NCBI GenBank assembly: GCA_009192285.1
Contig: WBVU01000008.1
Span: 248,001 to 312,000, forward strand
Direction of reading: 5' to 3'
Origin: Morchella semilibera
Lineage: Eukaryota; Ascomycota; Pezizomycetes; Pezizales; Morchellaceae
Length of the DNA stretch: 64,000 bases
Part shown: one piece after another, positions 34,640 to 46,655 of the stretch
Layout: every line of letters starts with the position of its first letter
How positions within the stretch are numbered: the stretch's first letter is position 1
Program-made: the position numbers and the translations under genes
The notes under the pieces: model-generated
What the model saw: the letters and a program-made list of their open reading frames with translations, nothing else
What the model was told of the DNA's origin: nothing
Database searches by the model: none

Positions 34640-36560
34640 GATGGGATATGAGCGACGCCAGCTACGCGAGCACCTCCTCCGTCGACGAAAACAGTTCCCT
34701 ACCGAGCAGGAGACCCCCCCGCCACGACCCCTCAGAGACCGAGGTACTCGTCCAGGGCATGAGAGGTCTCGCGGCTCAGACGGACTGGGCCCTTCAGGCA
34801 GAAGCCAGGGCAAGGGAGCATCAACACGGCCAGGTAGTCCAAGGCGGACAACAATTGGTGGGGGAATTACAAGGGAAGTTCCGGGAGGTAGAAGGACAAC
34901 AAGGGCAGATGACCACCGCCCTCGGTACTTTGACTAGCCAGTTCCAAGCCTATGCGCAAAATCAACAGGCAGTAACTGAGTTAAGGTTCAGGCAAATGGC
35001 CCTCGAAAATGAGCAACAACGGCAACAAACCCAGGCGCTAGCAGCCTACATACAGGCTCAGCAAGCAGAGAAAAACCTGGAGTTACCCGAGGGACTAGCG
35101 GCAACTGTGACAGCAGCACAGGCAGCCCCATCACCAAAGCCACCTGCCCCCGTTGCCGACGCCATCCAGCCAGAATTGAGGAAAATGCTTAAGGTAGCTC
35201 TGAAAGCATTTAAGGGGAAGCAACCCCGGGTTGAGTCTGAGAATGATTCCCCAGGAGAAGGAAGAGCACCGCCACCCTCACCCCCAGCCAACAGGAGGAG
35301 GAGTAAATCCCCGTCTCCACCACCCAGAAGATCCCACGGTAAACGTAGGAGGGAGGAGGAGCCTGTACTGGAGAAGGGAGCGGTAGGAAATGGTGGAGGG
35401 AAGATGGTGGGGGAAGAGGAAGATAGTAAGGCTATCTCAGGAGGATGAGCAGTCCCAAGCTCATCGGACTCATACCAGCCTCTCGCGATGAATGATAGGA
35501 GACCAATAGGGAGCGGGACAAGGCACCACCGACGAGCGCAGAAGGCGACAGTACCGGCTCCCTCCGCAGCCAATCGCAAGGGAGAAAAACCCCTAAGCAG
35601 GCAAGATCCCCTTCTCTGGTTAAACCCGACGAAGACGTCCGCCATATGGGATCGATCGAATGGAGATCCTAAATGGACCTTCAACCCCCGAGTCACCTGG
35701 GATGATAAGACTCGAATCCTTTTGGGCATCCCTGGAATTTCACACGGGAGTGCAGCAAGTTTCTGGCGCAACTTTAAGGAAAGGCTTAGTGGTAAACCTA
35801 TGGCTCGGTACTTGGAAACGCTTCAAGCAGGAACTTCGCATCCAGTATGGTAATCGCACCAGCCAAGAACAGGCCAAGCAGAAGATGGATAATCTCCGTC
35901 AAACTGGTCCTATCGACGATTACATCAATGAGATGCAAAACCTTGAGTGGGATGCTCGAGTAGGTCCAATCGTTATGAAATCTATGATTCTAACAGGAAT
36001 AAACTCCACGTTGGAACAAAGACTATCTGCTGCGATTGAAGAACCATCTGAATTCTCAGATTGGTTAGCATGGGTTCGAAGAGTGGGAAGAAAAGATGCT
36101 GAAGTCAGAGCCCGCCAGAAAATTCTGCGAGGAAGAGAACCAGCAAGACCCCAGGAAACTCAAGGGCCCAAGCATCAAGAATCCAAACACCAACGACCCC
36201 GCCCGCGTAAAAAGGAGCGCAACGAGTCCCGTCCCCGTAGAAAGGAACGAGAGGACTCCCCACACAAACCTCGACCAGCTACTGGTAGCCTGGGAGCCAC
36301 CCAAGCAGAGAAAGACCAATGGACGAAGGAGAATAAATGCCTCCGGTGCGGAAGAGAAGGTCATTGGACGAAGGAGTGTTACTCGACCTCAAAGGTCAGA
36401 CTGACAGGAGGGACGGAAAGATCAAGTGGGAAAAAGAGGAAACGAGAGAATAAGACTTCGAGGGCGAAGGAACCGGAAGGGGAGAATGAGAAAAGGCAGA
36501 AACTGGGACCTCAAGGCGAGGCATTTAGAGCCAGGATTACGGCACTTGGGGAAGATTAAA
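34640..36560 (+). pseudogene. gag region of gypsy family 1
   Basis: Fossil gag. A Gln-rich coiled region and basic Pro/Ser-rich linker are followed by a capsid-like part and a CCHC zinc knuckle (CLRCGREGHWTKEC). Broken. Confidence 0.75.
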
Positions 36561-36939
36561 AATTGTATATTTCGCATGGTTTCTTTTGGGGTTATGGAAA
36601 ATTAGTTGTTAGGGCACGGGAATAAAATCTCTTTATAAAAACTATACTGCAAGGAAGCAATGGCCAATGTCAGAAACCAAGATTCGAGTCTAGAAGTTCG
36701 GAAATCAGAGGGGCCACACAGATAGCGGACAGTAGACGCACTGCGCACTGTTGACTTGCCATAACCCTGTGGAGAGACTGCCAATGCAAAGTAAGAACTC
36801 GTGATTAGGGCAAGGTATTCTTTGGGCATGACGTGTCAAAGCTACCCCGCACTTGGTTATATAAGGAACCTCATCCGCCTCGAAGGAGAAGAAATTAACC
36901 ATCCTCCTCTACTACTACTACAACCTACCCATAACACAA

Positions 36940-39900
36940 TGACTACTATTACCCGAGAAACCCGCCTCGAGATAGAAATCTCATGGCTCAATCCCAAGAC
37001 ACAACAATACTTTACCATAGCAGTCCAAGCATGCTAGACAGCCAGGCACCGAGACATGGATTATGTCCTGGAACTGGTGTCAAGCAGGCCCGACATCCCC
37101 AGTTCAGACCCGTACCACAACTCTCCTTATCAAAACAAGCTGATGGCTCACGCTATGCCGCACTCCGGTACTCATATTACCCAACCTCTCACACTCCGCA
37201 TCGGTAGCCACCTCGATAGGCTAGTCACCTGCGAAATCAGGTACCTTTGCTGGAGAAGATCTCGTCATACCACATCGATGGCTCGAAGAGCATCAACCCA
37301 CGATACATTGGGGCCAGAATAAGGCTACCTTCAATAGTATCAAGTGCCAGATTAAGGGCTGCATGATAACGGAAGGAGACATGTACGAAGAAGGTTGGCA
37401 AGAAAAGGTCGTCAGACTTCTACGACACATGCCTGAACCTGACATGCCCCTTGAGTCACACCCTTTCTGGGCACGAAACACGGGAAGCGAGACTCTCGCT
37501 AGTGCTATCCCGGAAGAGTTCCAAGACTATGCAGATGTGTTCTCCCCTGAAGGAGCAGGACGCCTGCCGGGAACATAGTGAGTGGGATCATACGATTCCT
37601 CTCTTGGACGGAAGCCAACCTCCATGCGGCCTTATCTATGCATTGTCACCCCTGGAACAGAAAGCGTTGAGGGAATACCTGGACGAATGTTAGCGGCAGG
37701 TAAAATTGTCCCATTCTTCCCAGCCCAGCAGCGGCACCAATCCTCTTCGTCCCTAAACAAGATGGGTCACTACGGTTATGCGTCGACTACCGCGGCTTAA
37801 ACTCCGTCACAGTCAAGAACCGATACCCACTGCCCTCATGACAGAGCTGGCAGACTCGACGAAGGGAGCTCTCTTCTTCACCAAATAGATCTCAAGAACG
37901 GTTACAACCTAGTAAGGATCACAGAGGGAGAGAGTGGAAGACAGCTTTCCGGACCAAATACGGCCATTTCGAGTATAGAGTAATGCCTTTCGGCTTGACC
38001 AACGCCCCGGCGACGTTCCAGGCAATGGTAATACCATATTCAAGGACCTGTTAGATCAGGGCTAGTGGTTTACTTGGATGATATCCTGATATATTCCAAG
38101 TCCAGAGAAGAGCATGTAGCTCTGTGCGCAGGGTGCTGGAGCGGCTACGACGAAACCACCTATTCGGCAACCTGAAAAAACTGCTTGGTTCCAAACGGAG
38201 ATAGAATTCCTAGGATTCAAGCTATCAGGTAGCGGTACCCAGGTCTCACCCGAGAAGGTGAAGGCTATCACTGAGTGGTTAATACCCACAAGGGTGAAGG
38301 AGCTTCAATGCTTCTGGGTTTCGCCAACTTCCTAAGGCGGTTCATCTACGGGTATTCTGCGGTATGCAAGCCCATGACAGATCTCCTGAAGAAAAATGCC
38401 GTATGGAAGTGGGGTCGGGAGCAGCAGGATGCTTTTGAGGGGCTCAAGAAGCTATTTACCACCGCTCCTATCCTCCGACACTACGACGAACATCGCATGG
38501 CTGTCCTTGAAACAGATGCCAGCGACTGGGCAGAGGCTGCGGTCTTGTCACAGGTGTTCGAAGATGGCAAGTTACATCCGGTGGCTTACCACTCTCGCAA
38601 GTTCAACGAGGCCGAAGTCAACTATGAGATCTATGATAAAGAGATGCTCGCAATAGTTTCCGCCCTCCTGACTTGGAGACATTGGCTGGAAGGTACGGAC
38701 ATACCTATCCAGATCTATTCTGATCACCAAAACCTCCAGTACTTCACAACGACCAAGAAGCTGTCAAGAAGACAGGCCCGATGGGCTGAAAAGATAGCAC
38801 CTTTTCACTTCAAGATCCACTTTCGACCAGGCGACAAAAAAGGGAAACCTGATGCATTAACCAGGCGCCCGGAGTACGCTATGGAAGGGGGAGTAGTTCG
38901 AGAGCAGCCAGTAAAAATGCTCCTCTCACCTGAACATTTCGCGGAAAGAAATCTTCTCCCGGGACATTTTGCCAGAAGGACACAAGCGGGAATAGAACCT
39001 CGTGAAGAAATCCTCTGCAATCACTCATCAGAAGTGCGTCCAGTGGATCAGTGGGTACACATACCAGGAGTGGGAATGCCTGCGGCTCTGCAGAACTGGT
39101 ATGAGGAAGAGGGTCGATGGACTCGTAGGATAGTTCCGGATGAACTCCCCTGATAACGAAGATCCTGAGGACCTGTGGACCCGGCAGACTATCTTGCGGG
39201 AGCTGGCAACAGAGTGGGATCCCGATCAGAATACAGCGACCCATGAAGGACGCTGGGTAGTGCCTGGGCACGCAGTCAAGCAGGTCATAGAAGACCATCA
39301 CGACCGACCCACGGCAGGGCACTAGGCAGAGATAAACCTTGGAATTGATGACAGGAACTACTGGTGGCCAGGAATGACCACGGATGTAGCCAAATAATGT
39401 CAGCATCACGTGGCGATGTATGCCAAAGAGGCCAAGCAACGACGACGACAATTGTCTCTCCACAGCCCCTAGAGTTAGCCACGACCCCTTGGTGCGACAT
39501 CTCCAATGGATTTTGTAAGTAGAATGCCAAGGAGCGGTCAAGTTTTTCCGGAATGTCATGGTTGTAGTGACCGTTAAGTAAATGGCGCACTTCATCCGCC
39601 AATGACAGGACAACGCGGAGCAAACCGCACAAGCATTCGTCAAAGACATCTGGCGCTTTCACGGACTCCCGCGATCAATAGTATCGGACCGAGGAACTCA
39701 GTTCGTGTCAGCCTTCTGGACCGCGATCACCGAACGACTAGGGATTCAATGAAGACTCTCGACCTCGTTCCATCCGCAGACAGATGGTCAGACGGAAAGG
39801 ACTAACCAGAATATGGAGTCCTATCTACGAGCGTTTACGGCCGGTACAGGTAAGAAGTGGAGAGACCTACTTCCTATCTGCGAATATGCCTACAACAACG

Positions 39901-40470
39901 CCAAACACTCCTCTACCGGGCAGTCCCCGTTCTATTGCAACTACGGTTTTCACCCTCGCTCAGACTGGCCTACGGATGTGGAGATTGAGCAGGCTGGATG
40001 CCGAAGGGAAATAACCACCTGGACGAGATCCTCGCCGCCCATGAACTGGCTCCGGGAGAACCCTTACAGCAGACGTACGATAAAATGGCGTCACGACCCC
40101 GGTCCCGCAGTGCAACAGTTCGAACCAGGGCAGAAGGTCCTGCTTAGACACAAGGAACCTCGGCGGATACAGTAAGTGGTCAGGATAAGTTCACTGGACC
40201 CTTCGAAGTACTAGCCAAGATCGGTAATCGAGCGTACCGACTAGACCTACCAGCGGACTGGAAGGTTCACAACGTGTTCCATGAGATGCTCCTGAGGCCC
40301 TATCGTGGAAGACGCGGATCCCCAACAGGAAGCAGAACACTCGCAAACGGCTGGCAACTCCAGAGCCCCAAGAGGCGCTGGCTTGATGAGGAAATGCCAA
40401 ACCAGGTTACCAAGCAACCATCCTCGCACTCGGAGTCAAGGCAACAGTAGCTCCCGGAGTCCGGAGCACG
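36940..40470 (+). pseudogene. pol region of gypsy family 1
   Basis: Fossil pol with recognisable reverse transcriptase (YLDDILIYS-like), RNase H (ETDASDWAEAAVLS, YEIYDKEMLAI) and integrase (SDRGTQF-like, HPQTDGQTE-like) parts, and a chromodomain-bearing type of tail region. Broken many times. Confidence 0.8.
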
Positions 40471-40608
40471 GCAGACTAAGAGGCAGCGACGGTTGACAGA
40501 GCAATAATCCCGATACCTTCCCTCATCATGGCTTTTCCCACGGGGTTTTTTCCATGGAAGGGTTTAACGGGTCGTAAGGACGACGAACGGCTTGGAAGGG
40601 GGAGTAAG

Positions 40609-41006
40609 TGTTACAGGTTGCTTGGCAGTACGGTAACTAGTAGTCACAATGGGTATTGGGTCCTGGTTATGACGGCGCGATGGAAAGAGTGACGTACGCC
40701 CAGAAGCGGGGTTCGGTTATAACTCGGCAACCACTACCACACCTCATGAGTGGACCCTTGCAACCCCACCTCGTAGGAAGTCGGAGCAGTAACGGAGGTA
40801 TTGCGGGAGATTTGCTATTGGAGGAGTTAGCGGGTTTAAGGGGGGTCTTTTATGTATAAATAGCTAGTAGGATTCCCGTCATGTTTGGGGGAACTATCAT
40901 CCTCTCAAGCAACGGAATCCGGTCTACAATATTACAAGTTTAAAAGCTACAGAACTATCGCTTAGCATTAGCCATATCTTAGTGACTTCTGAGATATCCC
41001 TTTACA
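40609..41006 (+). repeat. 3' LTR of gypsy family 1
   Basis: 398 bp partner of 33420-33830. Confidence 0.9.
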
Positions 41007-41512
41007 CAGATCAATGCGCTTGCGTCGACTAGATCTTTCTACGCTACAACCGCTCTCCTCAATGATATCATCTGGTGTTCACGAGAAATCCACTAACTCT
41101 GTAAGATGTGGTAAATAATTCCGCCAAGGATAATTAGTAGGGTCAAATATACACTTTTTTTTATCCCAAAATTAACATCAACTAAGCGAACATAGCGGAT
41201 CACCCGAGTAACAACGCATTTAGTATTGCGAGCTGTCAAAAATGATTGGGCGCACCGGTAAGACAGCTGCAGGAATCAATTCAATAAAACACTGTCACTC
41301 ACGCTAACCTCCTGACCATCGCTCCTTTTGACAACTAGCAATATATATTATAAAATATGTTAGAGAATAATTACACGCGTTGGGGAGCGTCTGTGGATAG
41401 GGTCATCACTGTATAGATCGTTGGCAGCTCAGGAGTATATCAATGGATTTGTCCTAATCAGTATCATCTCTCTGCTATTCTGGTCATCGAGTGGTCCGTT
41501 GCTTTAGATTAG

Positions 41513-41785
41513 GTAAAGTCCCTACCCAAAAGTTCTCGTGAAAGGGGCAATTACCACCCAAACTAGGTGGAACTAGGTCCCAAGTGTAGAACCACAACAC
41601 AACTAATTATAACGATGAACAGAGGTAAAATATTTTTACCCTTGGGAGAAGCCATTTGCACATTTTTGCATTTGTCAAAAGAAGTGGTCAAGGTGTAATA
41701 AGATATTTCAGTATAATACCCGTTGCTAGGTACGCCACTCAACTACTTTTGGGCTTCCACGAAAACTTTTGGGTAGGGGCTTTAC
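41513..41785. mobile_element. 273 bp TIR element (MITE)
   Basis: The left end GTAAAGTCCCTACCCAAAAG and the right end complement agree over about 28 bp with two mismatches. The short interior open frame has no transposase features. Confidence 0.75.
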
Positions 41786-42183
41786 GTATGGAACGAGCCT
41801 GTAGATTGGTAGAGCACCCAGACAACCCTGCGAAATATTTGTGAAGGGTTCTCCCTGCTCCTTTGCAGCTGTAGGATCTTCGTTACCTACCATATATCAA
41901 GTTATCAGTTGATTTTATGACAGAGTCTTGATGTACCTAAGGTTTGGCTACTGATAGGGCGATGACGTACTGTTATCAAGTAACTGACCGGGACTGCATA
42001 AAAGCACTGACCAATGTGAAAAAGAAAAAGAAAAGGACGGTAGAAATTTAGCTTTATGACAGTAATATATATGCGGGGTGGTGGTGATGTCTTCAATGCA
42101 TCGGCGAGTGTAAACGAATCAATGTGTGAGAAGCGGGTGCAACACAGCGTATGGTAGGTTCATTCTGAGCTGAGAGTAGCGCT

Positions 42184-42198
42184 CCCCCCCCCCCCCCC
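42184..42198. repeat. C15 homopolymer
   Basis: Fifteen uninterrupted C. Similar long C or G runs occur near 20583, 25105, 25290, 25440 and 47417. Confidence 0.9.
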
Positions 42199-42452
42199 AG
42201 AAAATAAAAAAGGAAAACAAGTTATCGTGTGCTGAAATGTGGGTGGATTTTCGGAAGGTCCGGCTGGGCGGATGGAGAGTACTCAAGCCAGGGCTCACAC
42301 TCCCTACTAAGATCAATCAGCGAAAATAATAGTATTTAAGGTAGACCATTACCGTACCCTTCTTGCTCTCATCACAACTCAACCATCAACTTCACTATTA
42401 TCTCCTATCTCTTTCCATACACGCTCAACAGTCAACTTCACCCTTCAGCGAA

Positions 42453-42946
42453 ATGGGAGACGTACGAAACCCATAAGACTCCCAAAACACATTTACTGAC
42501 GGCCCCTTTAGCTTCCTGACGGGAATTATTACATCCGCTGTGTGGGACCTACTTTACCGGAAACTGGGGAAGAAGATATAGCATGGGTGCAACGCTACTT
42601 GAGAGTGGACGGGAACTTCAGGGGCGCCAACGTGAGGCTTACTGAATGGTACGCAACCAATGACCCATTAAACCCAAAGGGAATTCAATACCCCCGCCGA
42701 CACATTTGGAACGTTATGACGCTGCCGGAGCTGCCCGGTAGACAGATAGCATTCGGGCGCCGTTATCTGGGCCCTAATGGGTGGGGCCAAGGCGACATTA
42801 TCACTTTCGGCCTACCCCCCGACGAGTACAGGCGATGGTTCCCAGAAGGTGTATTCGCGGTACCAGGGCATCCGGGTTCATTGTATGTAGCTCACCCAAA
42901 CCTTAAATTTAGTCAATATAATGATCTGCCTTTCCTAACCGTTTAG
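42453..42946 (+). CDS. Hypothetical small protein, possible beta-trefoil fold
   Basis: ATG at 42453, a 3-codon first exon (MGD), a 50 bp intron 42462-42511 (GTACGA...TTTAG with CTGAC branch site) and a second exon to 42946 give 147 residues. The protein has no signal peptide or membrane segment and is rich in Gly, Pro, Trp and Tyr. Spaced motifs (GNYYIRC, RYLRVDG, HIWNV, RQIAFGRRYLGPNG, FAVPGHPGSLYVAHPN) recur like strand-turn units of beta-trefoil lectins or mycocypin-type inhibitors; this fold call is a guess from pattern. The next frame begins only 41 bases downstream on the same strand, so the two may belong to one spliced gene. Confidence 0.6.
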
Positions 42947-42986
42947 CGTATGCCGCCTCCGAGGCCTGACGCAGGAGGAATTTCTT

Positions 42987-43556
42987 ATGAGCGTCTCTAC
43001 CCATGGATATCCAGCGGCCATGCCACCCCACGCCCATCCTCCATTCTCAATTGATGTCCAAACCATGGATACGAATAAGGCTCCAGATGTGGAGGTGGAT
43101 GCGAATGCGAATGTGATTATGAATGCGGTCAGCTATTACAAGTGGAGATTTGACCCCGCCCCCGATGCCGCAGTGGCCGCGCAGAACGCCGCGCTAGCTG
43201 CCACCCTCCCGCAATGGCGCTCACAGGCGCCGGGAGAACCAGTGCAACAATTGTCGGCACTGGCGCCAGAGTCGAAGCTAGTGGATGAATTGGTGACCTC
43301 GCTCAAGAGGGCGCTGGAAAGTATAGCAGGAACGGAGGAGTTGCTAGCTCCGGTGCCAGTGGATCAATCACTTCCCCCTTCGGAGGTGGCTTCTCTGCTA
43401 GCGCAGAATGATTTGCAGGAGGCTTTGATGCTGGCTGCGCGGATGGTGCAGGCGGAGGTGGAGATGTTGCAGTCCCCGGTAGCGAAGCTGCGGGATAGCT
43501 TGATAGCGCTGCAGACACAGGATGCCCCGGAGGAAGGCCTGGTGGAAGCCGACTAG
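42987..43556 (+). CDS. Hypothetical Ala/Val-rich acidic protein with helical C-terminus
   Basis: 189 codons from ATG 42987; a later ATG at 43020 (MPPHAHPPF) is also possible. The N-terminus is Pro/His-rich, followed by YYKWRFDPAPDAAVAAQNAAL, and the C-terminal half has heptad-like Leu/Ala/Val helices (LVDELVTSLKRALESI, ALMLAARMVQAEVEML) that could form a coiled coil. The tail is acidic. I do not recognise the family. It may be a 3' exon of the gene just upstream, although I found no good donor before the upstream stop. Confidence 0.5.
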   Translation: MSVSTHGYPAAMPPHAHPPFSIDVQTMDTNKAPDVEVDANANVIMNAVSYYKWRFDPAPDAAVAAQNAALAATLPQWRSQAPGEPVQQLSALAPESKLVDELVTSLKRALESIAGTEELLAPVPVDQSLPPSEVASLLAQNDLQEALMLAARMVQAEVEMLQSPVAKLRDSLIALQTQDAPEEGLVEAD

Positions 43557-44641
43557 GATTAGGACGCACAAGCCTTTGCATGGTAGGTTCTTGAGAGGTC
43601 CGCTTACTATTTTACTAGCACTTGGGTCTTTGTTCAAGTCTCTGTCGATGGCTCTTAGTTATGTTTTTGATTTTTGATGTGGGGACATGATTCTTTCTTC
43701 TCGGTGTGGAGGTAAGTTTTTGATTTTTTGAAGTGGAGGAACCATCTCTTCATTCTGCCCGATGGAGGTTTTTAGTTCTCAAGAGATAGGGGTTCATGTT
43801 TTGTTTGTTTTAGCAATTAAAGTATTTGGGGGAGAAAACACCGATGTTCCAACTCGTGATATATGCCTTTCTACCCCTACACACAAGAAGCCCAATACTG
43901 CGGGATTGATTGCACTGTTACCTTGCCTCTTCCGAATTAGCTTCGAGTACATGCCTCTAGATATACCAACCACCATCACCCGTGATCTTGACACAATTAA
44001 TTCCTTCCTTGTGGTGAATCGCGGAGTAGAGAACCCAATAGAGCGCTAAGCAGAAAAATGATAGGGCAGCTCGTTCCATTACCGGAATTATCCGCTGGTT
44101 AGCGCGTGTGCCTGGATGTTAGCTGACAGCGGGAGTCACCTCGATAACCTCGCTACTCTTTTTCCAACGAAGGGGGTGTGTTTGGCACACTCTCTGCAGC
44201 CGCTCCTAGGTCACGTGCGAAACATGGTAAGTGGCGCGAAGCGCATCTCTACGCGGCTGATATAGCGGAGGATCCCGCAAGTATGGCTGCCGCGCTAGGG
44301 TGGGAAAATACCAGTTGAAATATGCTTTATTAACAGTGCAACAAACAATAAATCGAGAGAAACAAAAGCCCTTACTGTACCGAGTAGTTGCTGTAGAAGG
44401 TAATTTAAAAGGATGCAAACGTTTCATTTCTTGGTAGACGACATTTACGTAAAAGACAGCACTCCCGAACCAAATTGCACGATAGAGGGCTTTCCACTGA
44501 GATTAGGAACAACTAACACCGGTATTCGGGCTACACACTCATATTTAGAACACTCAACGCATAATGTGATTGCACCTAGGTAAGGCGTTGCTATGACGCC
44601 GGTCACCGTTAACTTACATCCTTTGCGGGCATTCGGGGATC

Positions 44642-44652
44642 AACCCTAACCC
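44642..44652 (-). repeat. Interstitial telomere-like repeat
   Basis: AACCCTAACCC. Confidence 0.8.
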
Positions 44653-45349
44653 ATGACTTGAGGGTAGGTTTCCTTTCTTTCTTTTTTTTCAGTTGTGGAT
44701 GAGAAATGGGGTCTAGGCCACAAACTTCAAGCGATAGATAGATGGTCCATGTACACTCCCTTCGTTCCTGACACGCATGCTCTGTAAAACACAATCCATT
44801 CTGTCTCTCAATTCTGTACAGACTTAAATCACCAGGTATCACTCGCGCCAGGAACCCTCACGAGCTCCCACCAGCCCTACTACCTTTAGGTACAGTAAAG
44901 GCCAATCCAAGCGAGCTGAGCTCCTATTCATCTCACCTAGCCCGTAGTCTGCTCGAGGAAACTATCCACCGATTCCCGTACAATAAATCACAGAGTAATA
45001 CTCGCGTTGAACCCAACTGGGATCACCCGACCTCATTTATTTATTTACTATACATGTTTCTGGTGGGGGGGTGGGTTAAAGTTAACTCTAGTACTAGGCG
45101 CGCAGGATCCATGGACACGCCCAAATAGATGACTGGGATGTCCGGAATACTGACTATTGTAGCGGAAGTAATTCTTGCGATGTCTACTTCTACTACAGGA
45201 GGGAATTTAGCTGCCCTTTTATAACAGTAATTGCCTGGGCACAAATACAGTAATGACATAATATCATAGTGGTTTAGGTCTTGCCGCAATTATTACAGGG
45301 AGGATATATTTTCCCCGGCTCGCAATATTAATCCCAACAAGTAGTGGGA

Positions 45350-46090
45350 GAGAGCTGGCGAGTGATATCTGGTGTTCAAATCTTTGTCATGAGGTGGTGT
45401 TATATTCCTATAGTATGATCAGGCTATGGGCCAGTATTGCGGAGGGGTTTAAAGACGACGTCCGGAGGAGGCGGGATGGAGGATGAAAGCTGTAGGGGCA
45501 CGTTAGAGGTCTTCAACTGGCGAGTGATATCTGGTGATTCAGGCTCTCGAGGTGCGTAGAGTGTGACGGAGGGAAACTGGGGGGGAGTGGGGTGGAGGGC
45601 AGCACATCACGATCGTACGGTACATATCTCATGGTACACCTCTCATGAACAGACGTCCGTGTGGTGGAAAGCTGATGAGTAAGATCTGGTGACAAAGACC
45701 CCCGGGTACGTAGTCGCTGGAGATGGAGATGACAGAAAAAAAGGTCGGCATAGTCATGGGAAGGGGACGCGAAAAGGTGGCGTGGGGAGATGGTAGTGGT
45801 GGCTCCAGGAGCGGGCGCCGTGAGGTGGGTGGTGAGTGGAATCGTGGTTAGTGAGGTCGTCCTAGTGAAACTGACTAATTATTTAGTCGTGATGCAGCGT
45901 AGGGTTAGTAGCCTTTGGGGGGAAGGGGGGGGGGAGTGAAATACTGGTCGGCGCGGCATGTTGAGACGTGGCATGGCAAATGGTCGGGTGGTAGCGAGAG
46001 AGGCAGGGGTGGCAGTTAGGGAGCGGGGGTAGGGCAGAGCTGCTACGGACAGGTGCGGAATGGTGGCCCGTGCTTTGGTCGGGTTCAACT
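45350..46090 (-). repeat. G-rich stretch, inverted relative of the 21.3-22.6 kb region
   Basis: CGAGTGATATCTGGTG at 45359 and 45521 is the complement of the TATCACTCG motif, and the stretch is G-rich on the plus strand, the mirror of the C-rich stretch. Confidence 0.45.
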
Positions 46091-46107
46091 ACGGTAAAAA
46101 CTCGATA

Positions 46108-46216
46108 AATTGGCTATCTCCCGCCAGGAATATCCGCTTAATGATTGGTTGAACGTTGTAGATCTTTCCTGCTAATAGTAATTTTCATCACCAATTTTTT
46201 AAGTTATGGCGGTAAA
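46108..46216 (+). repeat. Dispersed repeat shared with 19946-20050
   Basis: See 19946-20050. Confidence 0.6.
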
Positions 46217-46641
46217 CTTCAATTATGGAACTAGGTGGGAACCCAATTTTGATTCAACTCATCTTCTCAAGACCTCTTCTCCTGGTTGTATTGCGACGCC
46301 CAGAGGAGGTATAGGGGAGATGTGTTTAGAAGCTTTGTAGGGCTTGAACTCCGGGACAGCGCAATTGTGACAGGTTTTCTCCTTCTTATCCTGATATTGT
46401 ACTTGATGAAGGGAGTAGTGACATTACGCGAGCTTGATTGATTGATGGCGCACCCAATTCATCATAACATGGGCATTAGAACAATGTTGACAAATTGCGC
46501 GCGGAAAGGTCTATATGTTGGGCGGGACAAGGGTTATGAAAAAGTACTACACGCGCCGGGGTTATCCCACTCGGAGTAGGAAACACGCTTATAAACCGGT
46601 TGTAAACTCAGGTCCAATTGAGAGGGAGTAAGATACTATAG

Positions 46642-46655
46642 TAGGGTTAGGGTTA
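46642..46655 (+). repeat. Interstitial telomere-like repeat
   Basis: TAGGGTTAGGGTTA. Confidence 0.85.

Larger units (their letters stand above)
33420..41006 (+). mobile_element. Ty3/gypsy LTR retrotransposon, family 1, broken
   Basis: 7587 bp fossil with LTRs at 33420-33830 and 40609-41006, canonical TGTTACAG...TTTACA ends and a perfect duplication CAGAT (33415-33419 and 41007-41011). A purine-rich tract (GGAAGGGGGAG) precedes the 3' LTR. Order of parts: leader, gag about 34640-36560, protease-like about 36940-37300, reverse transcriptase about 37560-38280, RNase H about 38280-38880, integrase about 39150-40250, which is the Ty3/gypsy order. It is broken, with roughly ten or more interruptions, mostly in pol, and looks incapable of moving alone. 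Confidence 0.92.
41012..42452. other. Intergenic with one MITE
   Basis: No gene supported. It contains the element at 41513-41785 and a C15 run at 42184-42198. Confidence 0.55.

Noticed and set aside
43762-44049. 95-codon open frame, plus strand
   Set aside because: No recognisable motif and no supporting splice context. Left in the intergenic description.
44088-44160. Possible tRNA (CTGGTTAGCGCG followed by CCTCGATAACC)
   Set aside because: Arms do not pair into a cloverleaf by eye and no proper B box is present.
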